From assembly GCA_029884165.1 (NCBI GenBank), contig JAOUIH010000014.1:1-57609 (forward strand): a DNA stretch of 57,609 bases, given 5' to 3'. A model generated the notes under the pieces. The model was given only the letters and a program-made list of their open reading frames with translations. It was not told the DNA's origin and ran no database searches. The translations under genes and the position numbers were made by a program. The DNA comes from Gammaproteobacteria bacterium. Lineage in GTDB: Bacteria > Pseudomonadota > Gammaproteobacteria > Steroidobacterales > Woeseiaceae. Below, piece after piece: positions 42,889-52,289 of the stretch (its first letter is position 1; each line of letters starts with the position of its first letter).

Positions 42889-42950
42889 GCAGCCGGTAAT
42901 TGACTATATTTCAGTTGGTTATGAACGATCCCGCCAAGACAGGCTGAACT

Positions 42951-42980
42951 ATTCGGACAGGTTTGTAAATAATTCCGACA
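42951..42980. promoter_or_regulatory. Direct repeats upstream of the sigma-54 promoter (possible activator site)
   Basis: ATTCGGACA (42951-42959) and ATTCCGACA (42972-42980) differ at one base and are spaced 21 bp, two helical turns. They lie about 75-110 bp upstream of the predicted start, the usual distance for a sigma-54 enhancer-binding protein. Confidence 0.4.
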
Positions 42981-43169
42981 CCGTTTCCATGCTTGAGAAA
43001 TAATTGATTTCAGAACAATGACTTAACCTAAGTTGCCAGAGGCCGGAGCGCCACCATGCGAGCGGGTGGAGCTTGCATACCGGTCGGGCAATTTCAGGCC
43101 TGGCGGTTCGTTTCGTCGCAAAACGGCGACATTTCTCGTGTTAAGTAAAATATGTAAATTTTCTCGACA
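42981..43169. other. AT-rich gap between the amidohydrolase and the small-RNA control region
   Basis: This is the part of the 655-nt gene-free gap not described by the small RNA and its control sites. It contains imperfect hairpins (CCACC...GGTGG near 43050-43075, and GTCGC...GCGAC near 43118-43133) but no T run. I see no gene. Confidence 0.3.
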
Positions 43170-45152
43170 CTAGCGATCACTGCGTATTCGTTCGAGCAGG
43201 CTGATCAGGCTGTAGAAACGTCCGTTGCGGACCACCGCGACGATCTGCAGCGTGTCGCCGACCCGTTGGAGCGGGTCGCCGTTGACCAGGACCAGGTCCG
43301 CCGCGGCGCCCGGGGCGATCCGACCCAGCTTCCCGTCGAGTCCCAGCATCATGGCGGCGTTGGCGCCGGCCGACCGCAGTACCGACGCTCCGGCCAGCCC
43401 GGAGGCGGCCAGCGCCCTCAGTTCCGCGTGCAGGGCCATGCCTGGCGGCAGGCCGTTCGGCCGGCTGCCGGCGATCAGCGTGGCGCGGCTGCCGCGAAAA
43501 TCGGGCTGCAGCGCCAGCCGCCGCTCCAGTTCGCGCGGCCGGCGCAGCCACGCGGCCTGGCGTGCGCGGAACAGCGCGTCGAGGCCGGGTGTGCCGTTAT
43601 CGGCCAGGCCGGATACGAGAATCACGGGGGCATTTCCGGCTGCCGCCATGTCCTGGTACCGATTCCCCATCGGCGAGGCGGGCAGCGCATCCGCTCCCAG
43701 GAGCAGGTCGGCACCGACGCCGAGTCCCACCAGCCAGCTCTCGGCCAGCACCGGAACGCCGAGCGCCTGCCAGGCGCGCACGATGTCACGCTGGGTGGCC
43801 GTTGCCTCGCCGCCGCCGTTCGGCTCGCTGGCGATCGCTACCAGGTGTACCTCGTCCTGTGCCTCACGGGCCGGCTCCTGTTCGCCGAGGTCCACGGCCC
43901 GGAGAATCCTTGGCCCTGGGGTGCTTTCGGTATCCCACCCGGCGCCGGTGCCGACCGAAGCATCCGGGCTCACCAGCGTCGTGACGCCCCAGCTCAATAT
44001 TTCAATGCCGCTCACGCCCTGCGGCAGGGCCGCATATGCATCGATATAACCAGGCAGAACGGTGGTGTTGCCGAGGTCGAGTACCGTCGCGTCGTCGTGC
44101 TCGCGTCGCGGCTCGACGGCGCTGATGACACCGCCCTCGATGACGATGTCGAGATTCGCGCGGTACGTATCGCCGGTGCCGTCGTAAAGGCGGGCCGCCC
44201 GAACGACCAGGCGGCCGTCGGGGGGATTGGTGACAGGCAGATCGCGCTCGCGCGCCGCAAGCGCGGAAGGCGCAGCCTGGCGGCCGACGACGGCTCGAAA
44301 CGACACCGGCCTCGTCTGCCATCCGTCCAGGTCGCGTCCCTTGATGCGGCCGTCAGCCGCGTAGACGAAACGGTCCCTGTCCCGCCAGCTGACGGGTGAC
44401 GGGAAAAAATCCTCACCGGCGGCCAGGCGCCGCGCGAGCGGCGGGTCGGACAGGATGACCATGTTCAGCGTGTAGGCGCCATTCTCCTGCTGCAGGAAGG
44501 TCAACAGGCTGCCGTCGGGCCGCCAGGCAGGAGCGGCCAGTGGCGTCTCGCTAACCACGAGATTCACTTCCGGCTCTCCGCTGCGGCGGAGTACGAGCGC
44601 CCAGCGGTCGTCCGCATTCCAGACGTAGGCAAGGTGGCGACCATCGGCAGACCAGGCCGGCTCCGTTTCGTCGCCCGGATGGTCACTGAGGCGCCAGGCG
44701 AGGCCGGTCGGCAGGTCGGTCTCCCAGATATCGAAGCCGGTCGTCCGCCGGGCCGACGAAAAGACGACGCGGTCGCCGTCCGGGTGCCACGACGGGTGCT
44801 GGTCGAAATGGCCTCCGTGGGACAGCTTGCGGGACTCGCCCGAGTCCGCGTCGATCAGCCAAAGCTGGCTGGCTCCTGCGGCGGTCGCCTGGTAGACGAT
44901 CCGCGAACCTCCCGGGGACCAGCGCGGACGCTTGCCGGATTGCAGCGTGTCGGTCAACAGGGTGGCGAGTCCACCCGATTCGGGCAGGACCCATATCCCG
45001 CCCAGCAAATCCAGTGCGATGGAGCCGTCGCTCGGCGAGACGTCGGGGGCGATGTTCGTTCCCTGGGTGAGGACGACCTGTGCCGGCAGGGTCCCGTGAA
45101 CGATCAGCAGCCCGGCGCACGCGGCGCCGGCGAGCCCCCGGCTACGACCCAC
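43170..45152 (-). CDS. TolB-propeller/amidohydrolase fusion, apparently without metal ligands
   Basis: A 660-residue exported protein (signal peptide GLAGAACAGLLIVHGTLPAQ). Residues about 25-310 hold WD40/TolB-like repeats (APDVSPSDGSIAL, RPRWSPGGSRIVYQ, HPSWHPDGDRVVFSS, EPAWSADGRHLAYV). Residues about 320-650 are amidohydrolase-like (RAARLYDGTGDTYR, TTVLPGYIDAYAA, final GRIAPGAAADLVLVNGDPL). The canonical HxH after the VLPG strand reads DAYAA, and the late metal Asp site reads AGSRPNG instead of the usual AGTDAPN. It is therefore probably non-catalytic, perhaps a binding protein. It overlaps the CPxCG gene by 11 nt. Confidence 0.8.
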   Translation of the reverse strand: MGRSRGLAGAACAGLLIVHGTLPAQVVLTQGTNIAPDVSPSDGSIALDLLGGIWVLPESGGLATLLTDTLQSGKRPRWSPGGSRIVYQATAAGASQLWLIDADSGESRKLSHGGHFDQHPSWHPDGDRVVFSSARRTTGFDIWETDLPTGLAWRLSDHPGDETEPAWSADGRHLAYVWNADDRWALVLRRSGEPEVNLVVSETPLAAPAWRPDGSLLTFLQQENGAYTLNMVILSDPPLARRLAAGEDFFPSPVSWRDRDRFVYAADGRIKGRDLDGWQTRPVSFRAVVGRQAAPSALAARERDLPVTNPPDGRLVVRAARLYDGTGDTYRANLDIVIEGGVISAVEPRREHDDATVLDLGNTTVLPGYIDAYAALPQGVSGIEILSWGVTTLVSPDASVGTGAGWDTESTPGPRILRAVDLGEQEPAREAQDEVHLVAIASEPNGGGEATATQRDIVRAWQALGVPVLAESWLVGLGVGADLLLGADALPASPMGNRYQDMAAAGNAPVILVSGLADNGTPGLDALFRARQAAWLRRPRELERRLALQPDFRGSRATLIAGSRPNGLPPGMALHAELRALAASGLAGASVLRSAGANAAMMLGLDGKLGRIAPGAAADLVLVNGDPLQRVGDTLQIVAVVRNGRFYSLISLLERIRSDR

Positions 45153-45333
45153 GCTCTACCCGTAGCTCGACGGCCTCGCCGTCCTCGACGTCGAAGATCA
45201 CCAGCATCGGCTGGCAACATACCTGGCAATCCTCGGTATAGGCCTGCCGGCCCGCGGACAGGTCCAGCATGAGCCAGATTCTCTCGCCGCAGTATGGGCA
45301 CTGTGCGCGTCGCTCGACCATCAGTACGTCCAT
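45142..45333 (-). CDS. CPxCG-motif cysteine-rich small protein
   Basis: A 63-residue protein with two Cys pairs, AQCPYCGERIWL and EDCQVCCQPML, probably a zinc ribbon. It belongs to the widespread CPxCG small-protein family of unknown function. It lies 9 nt downstream of pdxH and overlaps the start of the TolB/amidohydrolase gene, suggesting one transcript. Confidence 0.85.
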   Translation of the reverse strand: MDVLMVERRAQCPYCGERIWLMLDLSAGRQAYTEDCQVCCQPMLVIFDVEDGEAVELRVERGS

Positions 45334-45342
45334 GTCGGTGCG

Positions 45343-46041
45343 TCAGGGTTGCAGTCGCGTGCCGACCCAGGCGGTCGGTGCGAATTCGTTTTCGTCGGCG
45401 GGCGCCAGCTCACGGGTCCAGACGGCGCGGTCGTGTATGCGATCGCGGCCCTCTACCCAGAGTTCGACCGAGGAGGCCCAGACCCGGAACCCGCCCCAGT
45501 GCGGCGGCCGAGGGATCTCCGGCGGGCTGCCCGCGGCCGGGTTCGCGGCATCCGGTTCCAGCGGGAGTCCGAGTTCCGCGGCCCGCGCCTTGATCTGCGC
45601 GACCAGCGCGTCCCGCGAGGCGATGGGCCGGCTCTGGTCACTGCCCCAGGCGCCCAGGCGACTGCCCCAGTCACGACTGTGGAAATAGGCATCGCTTTCC
45701 GCGGGCGGCGAAAAGACCGCCTTGCCTTCGATGCGCACCTGGCGTCCCAGCGCGTCCCAGTGAAACACCAGGGCAACGTCCGCATTGGCCGATATATCGC
45801 GCCCCTTGCGGGATTGGTAATTCGTGTAGAAGACGATATAGCCCGGATCGGCCACGAAGCTCTTGCACAGTACGACCCGAGCCGACGGCCTGTGGTCGGC
45901 GCCCAGGGTCACGAGCGCCATGGCGTTCGGATTGCGTTGCACTTCGCGGGCCGTGGCCTCATCGAGCCAGTCGCTGGCGAGCTGCATCGGATCGTCCGGC
46001 AGCTTCTCCGGCAGGCGGTCAGGCGGTGTCGCGTTGCTCAC
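45343..46041 (-). CDS. pdxH: Pyridoxamine 5'-phosphate oxidase
   Basis: A 232-residue FMN enzyme that oxidises PNP/PMP to PLP. Visible motifs are ARVVLCKSFVADPGYIVFYT, YQSRKGRDISANADVALVFHW, RQVRIEGKAVF and the C-terminal PHWGGFRVWASSVELWVEG and GTRLQP. The start is set at a GTG (46041) with GGAG 6 nt upstream; an ATG at 46083 would add 14 residues with no homology. PLP supply ties in with yggS elsewhere in the window. Confidence 0.9.
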   Translation of the reverse strand: MSNATPPDRLPEKLPDDPMQLASDWLDEATAREVQRNPNAMALVTLGADHRPSARVVLCKSFVADPGYIVFYTNYQSRKGRDISANADVALVFHWDALGRQVRIEGKAVFSPPAESDAYFHSRDWGSRLGAWGSDQSRPIASRDALVAQIKARAAELGLPLEPDAANPAAGSPPEIPRPPHWGGFRVWASSVELWVEGRDRIHDRAVWTRELAPADENEFAPTAWVGTRLQP

Positions 46042-46130
46042 GTCTGTCTCCGGGATGTCGTCGTCGCAGCAGCGGTCGCCCATCCTGCGGCGGCCGCAAC
46101 GCAGGTTAGCAGAGAGCGGCGTGCCGGGCA

Positions 46131-47657
46131 TCACCGGCCCTTGAATATGCCGCCCTCGCGTCTCGGATCCGCGGCGGCCTCGAGGCCGGTAGCCGGCGCG
46201 TGGCTCGTTGCGCCGACCCCACCAAAATACATACTGGTTGCCGGGAAGCGCACTACCTCGATGCCGACATCGCCGATGTCGACGCCGGGTTCGACGGCAA
46301 CGCGAGGCGGGTTCTCGCGTGCTTCGTAATGCATGCGCGGCGCGGCGATCGCATCGTCGAGCGACATGCCCAGCTGCACATAGTTGATCAGGAACTGCTG
46401 CAGCGCCGTTGTGATGCGGTCAGCGCCGGGGGTGCCGAAAGCGAGCACCGCTGCGCCGCGACGGGCGACGCCGGGCGCCATGTTGGACGGCAGGCGTGCA
46501 CCGGCCGGCCCGGCGTCCAGTCCATGCCGGTTGAGCTCGAGTTCGCCGAGGCAGTTGTTGAGCCACAGGCCGGTCCCGTCCGGCATTTCGCCGGATCCGT
46601 AGCCCGACGACGCAGTGATCGCGCAGGCGAGGCCATTGCTGTCGCAGGCAGACGTGTGCACGGTGGACGCGGATGCGCGGCCGGACGGCAGCCCCGATGC
46701 CCGGGCTAGGTCCAGCATCTCGGCCGCCGCCTTGCCCACGTCCTCGGACGCGTCGACGTTCTGATCGCGATAATCGAGCACGACGGCCTGCGCCCGGAGC
46801 AGCCGTCGCAGCGTTTCGCGGTCGCGTCCGTGCGCCGGGTGGCGCACGAAATCGAACAGCATTGCGCCGAGCACCGCGCCCCCGACAGCCGGCGGCGGGT
46901 TGGTCGCGACCGTGTAGCCACCAAGCTGGAGCGTCAGCGCCGGCCTCTCGATCGCCCGGTAACCGGCGAGGTCCGCGAGTGACAGGGCGCCACCGCCCTC
47001 GCGCACGTGTGCGGCAATCCGCTGGGCGAGCTGGCCCTCGTAGAACTCATACGCGCCGCCTTCCGCGATGATGCGCAGGCTATCCGCGAGCCTCGGCACG
47101 CGTATCAGCGCGCCGGTCTCGTGCAGCCGGCCGTGCTCGTCGTGCAGCGCGCGAAAGCCGTCGCCGCTGCGTCCGAAAACCGGCTCGGCGGAATACTGGA
47201 GGTAATAGCGACAGGCCTGCGCCAGCGGGAACCCGTCTTCCGCTGCGCGTATGGACGGTGCGAGCACGTCGGCCCAGGCGACTCGGCCCCAGCGTCGCCA
47301 GGTGTGTTCGAGGGCAGCCAGTGTGCCGGGAACGCCGACCGAGGCGCAGCCGACGACGGTATCCACGCCACCGCCGTAGCCCAGGTGTACGTTGACGCCT
47401 TCGGTCGTGCGCCTGGCACCGCCCTGCCCCGGCAATGCGACGTAACCGTCGATCGTCACGGGTTCCTCGTCCGGATGCCAGACGGTGGCATAGCCGCCCC
47501 CGGCGAGCGCGCAGACGCCTGGCTGCGTATTGATCGAGACCATGGCGGCGGCGACGGCGCAGTCGACGGCGTTGCCTCCAGCGACCGCCACTTCTGCCGC
47601 GGCTTGTGCCGCGAGTTCGGATGTCGTGGCGACGGCGACTTGCTGGCTACGGCTCAC
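46131..47657 (-). CDS. Gamma-glutamyltransferase-family protein
   Basis: A 508-residue Ntn-hydrolase of the GGT family. The catalytic Thr starts the small subunit in ASASTVHTSACDSNGLACA (Thr-Val-His-Thr-Ser corresponds to T-T-H-x-S of E. coli GGT). Other motifs are AGGNAVDCAVAAAMV, GYVALPGQ, AIERPALTLQLGGY and PSNMAPGVA. No signal peptide is visible, so it may act in the cytoplasm on glutathione or gamma-glutamyl compounds. It is 18 nt downstream of frmA, suggesting a glutathione-linked pair. Confidence 0.85.
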   Translation of the reverse strand: MSRSQQVAVATTSELAAQAAAEVAVAGGNAVDCAVAAAMVSINTQPGVCALAGGGYATVWHPDEEPVTIDGYVALPGQGGARRTTEGVNVHLGYGGGVDTVVGCASVGVPGTLAALEHTWRRWGRVAWADVLAPSIRAAEDGFPLAQACRYYLQYSAEPVFGRSGDGFRALHDEHGRLHETGALIRVPRLADSLRIIAEGGAYEFYEGQLAQRIAAHVREGGGALSLADLAGYRAIERPALTLQLGGYTVATNPPPAVGGAVLGAMLFDFVRHPAHGRDRETLRRLLRAQAVVLDYRDQNVDASEDVGKAAAEMLDLARASGLPSGRASASTVHTSACDSNGLACAITASSGYGSGEMPDGTGLWLNNCLGELELNRHGLDAGPAGARLPSNMAPGVARRGAAVLAFGTPGADRITTALQQFLINYVQLGMSLDDAIAAPRMHYEARENPPRVAVEPGVDIGDVGIEVVRFPATSMYFGGVGATSHAPATGLEAAADPRREGGIFKGR

Positions 47658-47675
47658 GGCGCGGCGGCGCTGGTC

Positions 47676-48818
<1,143 letters not shown>

Positions 48819-48946
48819 TCAGAGGATATTCGCACGATTTCTGCACCGATGTCAGCCGAACGCCGTCTTGCGCTATTCTGTTCAGAGGGCAACTGCGGTA
48901 AAAGGTTGTTCCCGGGGTCGATACTCAACTGGAGCGCAGGGTACGC

Positions 48947-50035
48947 ATGAATCTCGACGAATTGCGCCGGCAACTTTCCGAGCTGGATCGCGAACTGGTG
49001 TCGCTGGTGTCCGAGCGCCAGCGCATCGTTGCCGAAATCGGTCGCGACAAGCAGCAGAGCGGTCGGGCGACACGAGATTACGAACGCGAAAAAGTGGTGC
49101 TCAGCCAGGCTCGAGAGCAGGCCCGCTCGGTCGGTGTCGATCCCAAGCTGGCCGAACAGATCATGACGGCGCTGATCCGTTCGTCGCTGACGCACCAGGA
49201 GCGCGACCGAGTCGCCGCCGAGGGCAAGGGCGGCGGCCGGCGGGTGCTCGTAATTGGCGGCGCGGGCAAAATGGGCGGCTGGTTCGTCGATTTCTTCCGT
49301 TCGCAGGGCTTCGCGACCGACATTGCCGATCGCTCCGCCGTGCCGGCCGATGGCATTTACGGCAGCTGGGAAGATGCCGGGCTCGATTACGACGTGATAG
49401 TCGTGGCGACGCCGCTGGCCGTTTCTGCGAGTGTGTTGTCCGAAGTCGCCGCGCGCCGACCGCGCGGCCTCGTGTTCGACATTGGCTCGCTGAAGACGCC
49501 ATTGCGTCATGGCCTGCAGGCGCTCGTCGACGCAGGCTGCAGGGTTACCTCGCTGCACCCGATGTTCGGTCCTGATACCGAGCTCCTGTCCGGGCGGCAC
49601 CTGATCTTCGTGGATGTCGGCGTGCCCGAGGCGACCGCCGAGGCCAAGGAGCTATTCGCCGCGACGATGGTCGAGCAGCTCGACATGGACGTGGACGATC
49701 ACGACCGGCTGATCGCCTACGTGCTGGGCCTGTCACATGCGTTGAACATAGCCTTTTTCACCGCGCTGGCCGAGAGCGGCGAGGCAGCGCCCAGGCTGGC
49801 GAAGCTTTCATCGACAACTTTCGATTCGCAGCTCCTCGTGTCGGCCGCCGTTGCTCGCGACAATCCTCACCTTTACTTCGAGATCCAGCGCCTGAACGAC
49901 TACGGCATGGATCCGCTGGATGCACTGTGCGAGTCCGCTGCGCGGATCCGGCGGCTCGTAGCCGAGGGCGACGAGACGGGTTTCGTGGCACTGATGGAAA
50001 AGGGGCGCGAGTACCTCGCCGCTCGCGGTCGCTGA
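48947..50035 (+). CDS. tyrA: Bifunctional chorismate mutase / prephenate dehydrogenase
   Basis: A 362-residue T-protein for tyrosine synthesis. Residues 1-85 are an AroQ chorismate mutase ([20 protein letters not shown] with the [12 protein letters not shown] helix). Residues about 97-355 are the NAD+ prephenate dehydrogenase ([63 protein letters not shown]). The layout matches E. coli TyrA (373 residues). A GGAG/AGGG ribosome binding site precedes the ATG. It starts a rightward transcript divergent from frmA. Confidence 0.94.
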   Translation: MNLDELRRQLSELDRELVSLVSERQRIVAEIGRDKQQSGRATRDYEREKVVLSQAREQARSVGVDPKLAEQIMTALIRSSLTHQERDRVAAEGKGGGRRVLVIGGAGKMGGWFVDFFRSQGFATDIADRSAVPADGIYGSWEDAGLDYDVIVVATPLAVSASVLSEVAARRPRGLVFDIGSLKTPLRHGLQALVDAGCRVTSLHPMFGPDTELLSGRHLIFVDVGVPEATAEAKELFAATMVEQLDMDVDDHDRLIAYVLGLSHALNIAFFTALAESGEAAPRLAKLSSTTFDSQLLVSAAVARDNPHLYFEIQRLNDYGMDPLDALCESAARIRRLVAEGDETGFVALMEKGREYLAARGR

Positions 50036-50094
50036 ACGCGGGGACTGCGGCGCAGGTCCGGGACGTGACCCGGGCTTTCTGGTAAAAGCGCATC

Positions 50095-51237
50095 ATGGTC
50101 CGAAGGAAGAACTTTCCTGGTCAATTCGCCGGAGGGCATGATTCCGCCGAACTGGCTCGCGCCCGCGAACTCGTGGACCGGATGACGCGTGAAGCCGAGC
50201 GCAACTCGCAGATTCTCAAGCGCTCGCAGGAGCGCGAACTCCGTCTGCTCGAGGCGGAAGACCTGGAGCAGTTGTGCCGCGAGATCCTGATCGGTCTGCG
50301 CGACAGCTACGGGCTCGACGCCGTTAGCTTCGTGATCTGCGACGGCAGCCATGACATAAGGCACCTGCTGCAGGCCAGCGGGCTGGATCTGGACGAACTC
50401 CCCGGGCTGGTTTTCGTGGAATCACTTGCGGGCCTCGCGCCCCAGTATGTGGCGCTCCGCCGACCCTGGTTGGGCGCGTACAGCACCGCGGATCACGGAC
50501 TCCTGTTCCCGGGAATCCGCGGCCTGGCCTCCGTCGCGATGATTCCCCTGTCGCACAAGCGCAGCCTGATCGGCAGCGTCAACTTCGGCTCACGGCAGGG
50601 CGACAGGTTCACGGCAGACCACGCAACGGATTTCTTTGCCCATCTCGGCGTCATAGCGTCTTTCTGCCTGGAGAACGTCGTCAACCGCGCACGCCTGATG
50701 CGCAGCGGGTTCACCGACGTGCTGACCGGCTGGTACAACCGGCGCTACCTGCAGATCCGCCTGGGCGAGGAACTGGCCCGTGCTCGCCGGCACGGTACGA
50801 CGCTGACTTGCCTGATGCTCGATATCGATCACTTCAAACGCGTCAACGACAACTACGGCCATGCTGCCGGCGATGCGGTACTCAGGGAGATCGCCCAACG
50901 GATCGACGCCGAAGTGCGATCGAGTGACGTCGCGGCCCGTTTCGGTGGCGAGGAATTCGTGATCCTGTTGCCGGGTACTGGCACGGCTTCCGCCGAGAAG
51001 CTGGCCGAGCGAATCCGGCAGGCCGTGGACCGCGAACCTTTCGAGATCGGCAGGGGGCGCCGCATTGACGTGACGGCTTCGATCGGCATTGCCGGTATTG
51101 CGCCACGCCGGGGCGATGCGGACCTGAAGACGCTCGGTGACTCGCTAATCGCGCGCGCGGATGTTGCGCTGTATCGGGCCAAGGCCGCGGGCCGGAATGC
51201 GCTGGCGGTCAACCCGGACAACGGGGTAGCTGCTTGA
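50095..51237 (+). CDS. Diguanylate cyclase with GAF-like sensor
   Basis: A 380-residue soluble protein. Residues about 10-200 form a coiled-coil plus GAF/DUF484-like domain (LCREILIGLRDSYGLDAVSFV, GLASVAMIPLSHKRSLIGSV). The GGDEF domain follows, with TGWYNRRYL, MLDIDHFKRVNDNYGHAAGD and the active site GGEEF (284-288). The inhibitory I-site RxxD (RSSD, 275-278) is present, so feedback by c-di-GMP is likely. It should make c-di-GMP, which fits the pilus and surface-behaviour genes in the window. Its stop overlaps the TTG start of the binding lipoprotein. Confidence 0.93.
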   Translation: MVRRKNFPGQFAGGHDSAELARARELVDRMTREAERNSQILKRSQERELRLLEAEDLEQLCREILIGLRDSYGLDAVSFVICDGSHDIRHLLQASGLDLDELPGLVFVESLAGLAPQYVALRRPWLGAYSTADHGLLFPGIRGLASVAMIPLSHKRSLIGSVNFGSRQGDRFTADHATDFFAHLGVIASFCLENVVNRARLMRSGFTDVLTGWYNRRYLQIRLGEELARARRHGTTLTCLMLDIDHFKRVNDNYGHAAGDAVLREIAQRIDAEVRSSDVAARFGGEEFVILLPGTGTASAEKLAERIRQAVDREPFEIGRGRRIDVTASIGIAGIAPRRGDADLKTLGDSLIARADVALYRAKAAGRNALAVNPDNGVAA

Positions 51238-52280
51238 AGCACTGGGCAGCGGCTTCGATCGCGTGGCTCGCGCTGGGCGCCTGCGGCGGGCCAGATCCCG
51301 AAGCCGGCGATCCGGCGTCCGCGCTCGTCCTCTATTCATCCCTGGCGGAAACCGAAACGCGAGCCCTCAGCGAGGCCTACACGGCCGCGACCGGGACACC
51401 AGTCAACTACATGCTGGACGCGGCGGACGTGCTGATCGACAAGATGGCGGCGAGGGCTCATCGGCCCGAAGCCGACTTGCTGCTGGTCGCCGGGACACGC
51501 CCGCTCGGTCGTGCCGTCGACGAGGATGTGCTGCGCCCGGCACCGGCCGGCACCGCGTTCGACGCGATCCCGCCCGGGCTGCGCGACGGCGAGCGCTACT
51601 GGATCGGCCTTGCCGCCGACTCGCTTGCGATAGTTTACCGGCCGGCGCGGGTCGGCCAGGCAAACATCGACAGCTACGCGGCGCTCGGCGGCGACACCCT
51701 GCGCGGACAGCTGTGCCTGCCGGGCAGCGAAGCCGAGTCGAGTCGCTCCCTGGTCGCGGCGCTCCTTGCCGGCCTCGGGTCGAGGGATGCGGAGTTCGCG
51801 GTTCGCGGATGGATGACGAACCTGGCTCGGCCGCCGCTGGCCGGCGATCGCGAGCTGCTGCAGGCTCTCGAGTCCGGCGCCTGCGGCATTGCCGTCGTGG
51901 GTAGTGCCGCCCTGGCCCGCCATCTCGACGCAAATCCCGGTTCGACCCTGATTGTTTCCTGGCCAGGAGATGCGGTGGTCGGCCCCCAGTTGCATTTGCT
52001 GGCCGCCGGCATCAGCCGCCATGCCAATGACCCGGGGGCTGCGGCTGACATGCTCGAATGGCTGGCCGGCCCGGAAGGGCAGCGCGTGCTGGCGGAGCTG
52101 GGTCCGTACCAGACCGCCCGTCCCGCGTCGCGCACACCGGACATGCTCGAGCGGCACGGCCTGGACAAACCGCCCGGGCCGGGCCCCGCGGTGCCCTCGG
52201 CCAGCGCGCTCGGCGCAGCCGACGTTGTGCGGTTGCTGGAGCGGTCGCGCTACGGTTCGGGTGTCACGGCAACGAACTGA
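51234..52280 (+). CDS. ABC-type iron(III)-like substrate-binding lipoprotein
   Basis: A 348-residue protein starting at a TTG that overlaps the diguanylate cyclase stop. The lipobox is LGAC (Cys at about residue 17). The mature domain has the FbpA/AfuA-type binding fold (ALVLYSSLAETETRALSEAYTA, RPEADLLLVAGTRPLG, ARVGQANIDSYAALGG, ELGPYQTARPAS). Iron(III) binding is the family expectation but the metal ligands were not resolved. No matching Fbp permease or ATPase is in the window; a BtuC/FecD permease is convergent next to it. TTG is chosen because it gives a complete signal sequence. Confidence 0.75.
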   Translation: MKHWAAASIAWLALGACGGPDPEAGDPASALVLYSSLAETETRALSEAYTAATGTPVNYMLDAADVLIDKMAARAHRPEADLLLVAGTRPLGRAVDEDVLRPAPAGTAFDAIPPGLRDGERYWIGLAADSLAIVYRPARVGQANIDSYAALGGDTLRGQLCLPGSEAESSRSLVAALLAGLGSRDAEFAVRGWMTNLARPPLAGDRELLQALESGACGIAVVGSAALARHLDANPGSTLIVSWPGDAVVGPQLHLLAAGISRHANDPGAAADMLEWLAGPEGQRVLAELGPYQTARPASRTPDMLERHGLDKPPGPGPAVPSASALGAADVVRLLERSRYGSGVTATN

Positions 52281-52289
52281 AACCGCCGG

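Noticed and set aside
42599..43003. 134-codon frame on the + strand in the 42.6-43.0 kb gap
   Set aside because: It reads through the terminator and the small-RNA arms and has no homology or ribosome binding site.
46131..47657. Apparent loss of the GGT catalytic threonine (TVHTS instead of TTHxS)
   Set aside because: The nucleophile aligns with the first Thr, which is present; only the second Thr is changed.
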